A DNA stretch of 16,665 nucleotides from BOKV01 sp041987205 (GTDB lineage: Bacteria; Pseudomonadota; Alphaproteobacteria; Rhizobiales; Rhizobiaceae). A program made the position numbers and the translations under genes. The DNA is taken from the NCBI GenBank assembly GCA_041987205.1, contig JBHIWX010000086.1, forward strand, positions 1 to 16,665, written 5' to 3'. The notes under the pieces are model-generated. The model did no database searches. It was not told the DNA's origin and saw only the letters and a program-made list of their open reading frames with translations. Shown here one piece after another: positions 13,700 through 16,665 of this stretch (positions within the stretch are counted from its first letter, which is position 1; each line of letters starts with the position of its first letter).

Positions 13700-13729
13700 A
13701 GGCGGTCCCACTCAAGGGCCGCCGCCTTC
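13698..13729. terminator. possible stem-loop terminator after the small gene
   Basis: GAAGGCGG and CCGCCTTC form an 8-bp stem around a 16-nt interior containing a CCC/GGG mini-stem, starting at the end of the small gene. There is no T-run on either strand, so termination would be weak or rho-assisted. It lies between two convergent genes. Confidence 0.35.
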
Positions 13730-13754
13730 GGGCCCCGGCGTTACCTTCGGGCCG

Positions 13755-13802
13755 CTTCGATTTCAGATCCCATCGACTTCAGGCTCCATCCACTTCAGGC
13801 GT
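13755..13802. repeat. threefold 16-bp imperfect tandem repeat
   Basis: Three 16-nt units stand head to tail: CTTCGATTTCAGATCC, CATCGACTTCAGGCTC and CATCCACTTCAGGCGT. Units two and three match at 13 of 16 positions. Unit three includes the stop codon (13795-13797) and final codons of the response regulator gene. A related string, CTTCGACTTCAGATTT, occurs at 13516-13531 inside the small gene. Confidence 0.55.
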
Positions 13803-14508
13803 TATCGGGATCGTAGATGTAGCCGATTCCGCGCACGGTACGGATGAAGGCCGGCTTTTCCGGATTGGGCTCGATCTTGCGCCTCAGCCTCGAAATCCGA
13901 ATGTCGATCGAGCGGTCGAACGGATCCCAGGAACGGTCATGCGCCTGTTCGAGGATCTGGTCGCGATTGAGAACACGACCGCGATTTTGCGCAAACAGCT
14001 TGAGCAGATTGAACTCCATCGCCGTCAACGGCATCTCTTCGCCATCCTCGCCGATCAGCTTGGCGGCTTCCAGATCGAGATAGTGATTGCCGAATTTGGC
14101 GCGTCCGGTGCGCTGGACCTCGTCGGCGGCCGCGCCGATGCCGCGCCTGAGTACCGCCTTGATACGGGCTTCGAGCTCGCGCAGATCCACCGGCTTGCCC
14201 AGATAATCGTCCGCGCCCATTTCCAACCCGATGATGCGGTCGACCGGCTCGCCGGCGGCGGTCAGCATGATGACGGGAACATTGTTTTCCTTGCGCAGCG
14301 AACGCAGCGCGCTCAGCCCGTCCTCGCCCGGCATATTGATGTCGAGCACGATGAGATCGACATCGCCCGCTTCCAGCATCACCCGCAACTGCTCGGCATT
14401 GGCCGCCGAAACCACGTCGAAGCCGCGCTTGCGCAGATATTCCTGCAGCATCTCGCGAACATCCAGTTCGTCATCGCATACGAGTATACGCGTGTTATCG
14501 TTCGGCAT
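13795..14508 (-). CDS. OmpR/PhoB-family response regulator
   Basis: The 237-residue regulator has a receiver domain at about 7-120 with the acidic pair in VCDDELD, the phospho-acceptor Asp in LIVLDINMPGEDG, Thr in MLTA and Lys in DDYLGKPVD. A winged-helix DNA-binding domain follows at about 140-232, with LTAMEFNLLKLFAQNRGRVLNRDQIL and SIDIRISRLRRKIE to IRTVRGIGYIY. ATG 14508 begins right before the receiver; an upstream in-frame extension to 14712 runs antisense to nothing useful and overlaps the kinase gene. It overlaps the kinase stop by 14 nt, so it is co-transcribed and probably translationally coupled. The kinase is the expected phosphodonor. Target genes cannot be told from the sequence. 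Confidence 0.94.
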   Translation of the reverse strand: MPNDNTRILVCDDELDVREMLQEYLRKRGFDVVSAANAEQLRVMLEAGDVDLIVLDINMPGEDGLSALRSLRKENNVPVIMLTAAGEPVDRIIGLEMGADDYLGKPVDLRELEARIKAVLRRGIGAAADEVQRTGRAKFGNHYLDLEAAKLIGEDGEEMPLTAMEFNLLKLFAQNRGRVLNRDQILEQAHDRSWDPFDRSIDIRISRLRRKIEPNPEKPAFIRTVRGIGYIYDPDNA

Positions 14509-16665
14509 TCCCGTCCCGCCTGTTGCCTTTGAGCAGTCCCTGCACGAGTTCGCGCAGCTCGATCGGTGAAATCGGCTTCTCCAGATAGGGGCTTTTCGCC
14601 TCGCCGAGGAATTTCTGCGAGGCGGGTCCCATGGAATCGCCAGTGATGAACGCGATGCGCCCGGCCATCTCCGGATGGTTCGCCCTGATCGCGTCGAACA
14701 GGCCGCGTCCATCCATTTCCGGCATGTTGAGATCGCTCAGCACGATGTCGAAAGCGCTTTCCCGAAGCCGCTCCAGCGCCTTAGTGCCCGAGGTAGCGAT
14801 CATCACCGCACAGCCATCGCGCCGCAATATTTCGGCGATCAGGTCGGCGACATCCTCTTCGTCGTCGACCACCAGCGCCCGAACCCCGGAAAGGCTGCCC
14901 GCCTTGTCCGAGTCGGCGGCGGGCGCCGCCGGCTTGTCGTCTCCCGCCGGCAGCGCGATGACGAAGCGGCTGCCGTCGCGGTGGTCGGCGTCGAGCCAGA
15001 TGCGGCCATTGTGGGAGTGCATGGTGCGGTGGCAAAAAGCGAGGCCGATCCCCGTACCCTTGCCGACATCCTTGGTCGTGAAAAAGGGCTCGAAGATCCT
15101 GGGCTTAATCGCCTCGGGAATACCCGGCCCGTCATCCGTGACGCTGATTTCCAGCATTCTCGTCTTCGTGTTGAACCCGGCTTCCATGGCGATCGCCCCA
15201 CCCTTACCGGAATCGGCGATGGCGTTCTGCGCGTTGATCACGAGGTTGATGATGACCTGGGTAATCTGCTCGGGGTCGGCGCGTATCTCGGGAATGTCCG
15301 GTGCAACTTCTGTGGTGATCGCCATTTCCTGGCCGCCGAGGCTGTAGCCCATCACGTCGGCCGCGGTCTTGAGCAGGCTGTCGACATCGAGCGGTTCGAG
15401 CCGCGCCGGGCGCTGGCGCGCCATGGCGAGGAAGGTCTTGACGATCTTGGCGCAGCGTTCCGCCGAGCGGCTGATCTTCTCGATGCGCTCCAGCGTGGAG
15501 GGATTGTCCGTTTCCTCGCGCAGCATCAGCGAATGGCCGACGACGACGGATAGCGGGTTGTTGAGTTCGTGCGCCACACCGGCGAGCAGTTCGCCCAGCG
15601 CCGACATCTTCTCGTTCTGGAACAGCAATTCGCGCTGCTGCGTCAGTTCCTCCTGCAACGCCAGCTCGTCGGTGAGATCGCGCGTGTTGGAGACGATCAC
15701 CTTGTTGCCCCTGAAATCGATCAGGCGCGACGAGATCGCTCCCCAGAACTTCTCGCCGCGTCCGTTGATCATCTCGATCTTCAAATTCTCGACGTAACCA
15801 TCGTGATAGAGCAGTTCCAGATAGCGCTCGCGATCGCCCGGATTGGCGTAATAGCGGTGGGCATTGCCGACATCGCCGAACAGCGCAATGGCGTCCGGGC
15901 TCCTGAACAGCGTCTCGCCGGTGTCGGCGCGCGTCATCTGGACGGGCACCGGACAGGCCTCGAGCACCTTGCGGATCATCGCCTCGGTCTCGAGCTGGGG
16001 TGTCAGGTCGCGGATATGCGAGACGATGACTTCCTCGCCCTTGAACTCGGCGATCCTGCCGGAAAGTGACGCGTTGAAGATTTCACCGTCCGGCCGATAG
16101 GCCTCGACCCGGAAATCGTCGACGCGTCCGTCGACCAGGATTTCGGTGACGTAGTCGGCGCGGTCGGTCTGGTGCACGTAGAGCCCGGTCGCGTCCTTCG
16201 CCTCGCCGAAAAGCTCGTTTGCCGCCGGCGACTGGTAGAGGATGCTGCCGTCGCCGATGCGCGCCATGATGACCACAGCGGACGACGAATCGAGCACCTT
16301 GCGCACCAGCAGATCGCTGTCGCGCTCCACGGCCTCGGCCTGTTTCATCGCGGTGATGTCGGTCCGGGTCACCACGAAACCGCCTAGCTTGGTGGGATGC
16401 ACGGAAACCAGAAAGGCGCTGCCATCGGTGTGGCGCAGCTCGTAGTCCCTGATGTATTCCACACCATTGGCCAGCCGCTCGGAAACCCATTCGTCCTCGC
16501 GCCCGATCGCTTCCTTGTAGACGCCGCGCCGGGCCGAGGTGCGCATCAGCATTTCCCAGCTCAGCCCCGGCTGGACGATGTCCTCGACCGCCTTGTTCAT
16601 TTCGCGATAGCGATCGTTGAAAATGACCAGCCGGTCGTCCTCGTCGTAAAGGGCGAAGCCTTCCG
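14495..16665 (-). CDS. hybrid sensor histidine kinase with PAS repeats (N-terminus off window)
   Basis: The frame enters from the right edge and has 722 codons in the window. In order: a PAS_7-type segment (EGFALYDEDDRLVIFNDRYRE) at the edge, then two more PAS domains (starting at VRKVLDSSSAVVIMA and IRKVLEACPVPVQMT), a coiled linker (ELALQEELTQQRELLFQNEK), HisKA with VAHELNNPLSVVVGH, HATPase_c with NLVINAQNAI, DDGPGIPE, FEPFFTTK and GKGTGIGLAF, and a C-terminal receiver with VVDDEED, LSDLNMPEMDG, ITGD and YLEKPIS. All catalytic and acceptor residues are present. No membrane segment is visible in this part, so the sensed signal is probably cytoplasmic, although the missing N-terminus could change that. 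The kinase can feed its own receiver and, likely, the overlapping OmpR-type regulator. Confidence 0.94.
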   Translation of the reverse strand, partial: EGFALYDEDDRLVIFNDRYREMNKAVEDIVQPGLSWEMLMRTSARRGVYKEAIGREDEWVSERLANGVEYIRDYELRHTDGSAFLVSVHPTKLGGFVVTRTDITAMKQAEAVERDSDLLVRKVLDSSSAVVIMARIGDGSILYQSPAANELFGEAKDATGLYVHQTDRADYVTEILVDGRVDDFRVEAYRPDGEIFNASLSGRIAEFKGEEVIVSHIRDLTPQLETEAMIRKVLEACPVPVQMTRADTGETLFRSPDAIALFGDVGNAHRYYANPGDRERYLELLYHDGYVENLKIEMINGRGEKFWGAISSRLIDFRGNKVIVSNTRDLTDELALQEELTQQRELLFQNEKMSALGELLAGVAHELNNPLSVVVGHSLMLREETDNPSTLERIEKISRSAERCAKIVKTFLAMARQRPARLEPLDVDSLLKTAADVMGYSLGGQEMAITTEVAPDIPEIRADPEQITQVIINLVINAQNAIADSGKGGAIAMEAGFNTKTRMLEISVTDDGPGIPEAIKPRIFEPFFTTKDVGKGTGIGLAFCHRTMHSHNGRIWLDADHRDGSRFVIALPAGDDKPAAPAADSDKAGSLSGVRALVVDDEEDVADLIAEILRRDGCAVMIATSGTKALERLRESAFDIVLSDLNMPEMDGRGLFDAIRANHPEMAGRIAFITGDSMGPASQKFLGEAKSPYLEKPISPIELRELVQGLLKGNRRDGNAER

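Noticed and set aside
12227..13711. 494-codon minus-strand open frame opposite the methyltransferase and small genes
   Set aside because: It has no recognisable domain, crosses a strong terminator and two promoters, and mirrors the codon pattern of the plus-strand methyltransferase.
1..16665. tRNA, rRNA, CRISPR array, insertion sequence, phage or toxin-antitoxin genes
   Set aside because: I looked for clover-leaf ends, regular direct repeats, transposase or integrase motifs and found none.

Overview
The window is GC-rich, gene-dense bacterial chromosome. Three things point to an alphaproteobacterium, probably of the Hyphomicrobiales (Rhizobiales): the codon and base use, an RpoE-ChrR sigma/anti-sigma pair, and PAS-rich hybrid kinases with a linked OmpR-type regulator. 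I see no rRNA, tRNA, CRISPR array, insertion sequence or prophage gene. All calls are from reading the sequence, without database searches.

Left part (1-5070), accessory redox genes. On the minus strand lie an SQR-like FAD oxidoreductase (cut by the left edge) with an AT-rich inverted repeat over its promoter, a possible flavin-reductase remnant, an SDR oxidoreductase and a LysR-type regulator. The LysR gene is divergent from a plus-strand group: a cupin very like the manganese cupin hydroxynitrile lyases, a secreted cyclophilin-like protein overlapping it by 8 nt, and a second SDR. An orphan 2-dehydro-3-deoxygalactonokinase (dgoK) follows on the minus strand.

Central part (6244-12230), the most coherent unit. 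A plus-strand operon (flavin amine-oxidase-like protein, DUF1365 protein, Cfa-family SAM enzyme, joined by 4-nt stop/start overlaps) is divergent from a DUF2177 membrane protein. It converges on a minus-strand operon: ECF sigma factor (rpoE, ECF11-like), ChrR zinc/cupin anti-sigma factor and an SDR. I found three TGATCC-N18-TA promoters of identical geometry, one in front of each unit (sigma operon, lipid operon, DUF2177 gene). This makes the region a self-contained, autoregulated stress regulon, most likely for singlet-oxygen or peroxide-induced modification of membrane unsaturated fatty acids. The Cfa homologue has Ser and Gln where E. coli Cfa has its bicarbonate-site Cys139 and His266, which suggests methyl transfer (for example toward methylated or furan fatty acids) rather than cyclopropanation.

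Right part (12231-16665). A class I SAM methyltransferase gene and a 64-codon gene of unknown function each lie behind the same compound promoter: two GAAACA boxes 9 nt apart, a third 32-33 nt further on, then CATATG, where the last box and CATATG look like a heat-shock-sigma (RpoH) promoter. A strong intrinsic terminator separates the two genes. The window ends with a minus-strand hybrid histidine kinase (PAS domains, HisKA, HATPase, receiver; its N-terminus lies beyond the right edge) overlapping an OmpR-family response regulator, whose stop codon lies in a small threefold 16-bp repeat.
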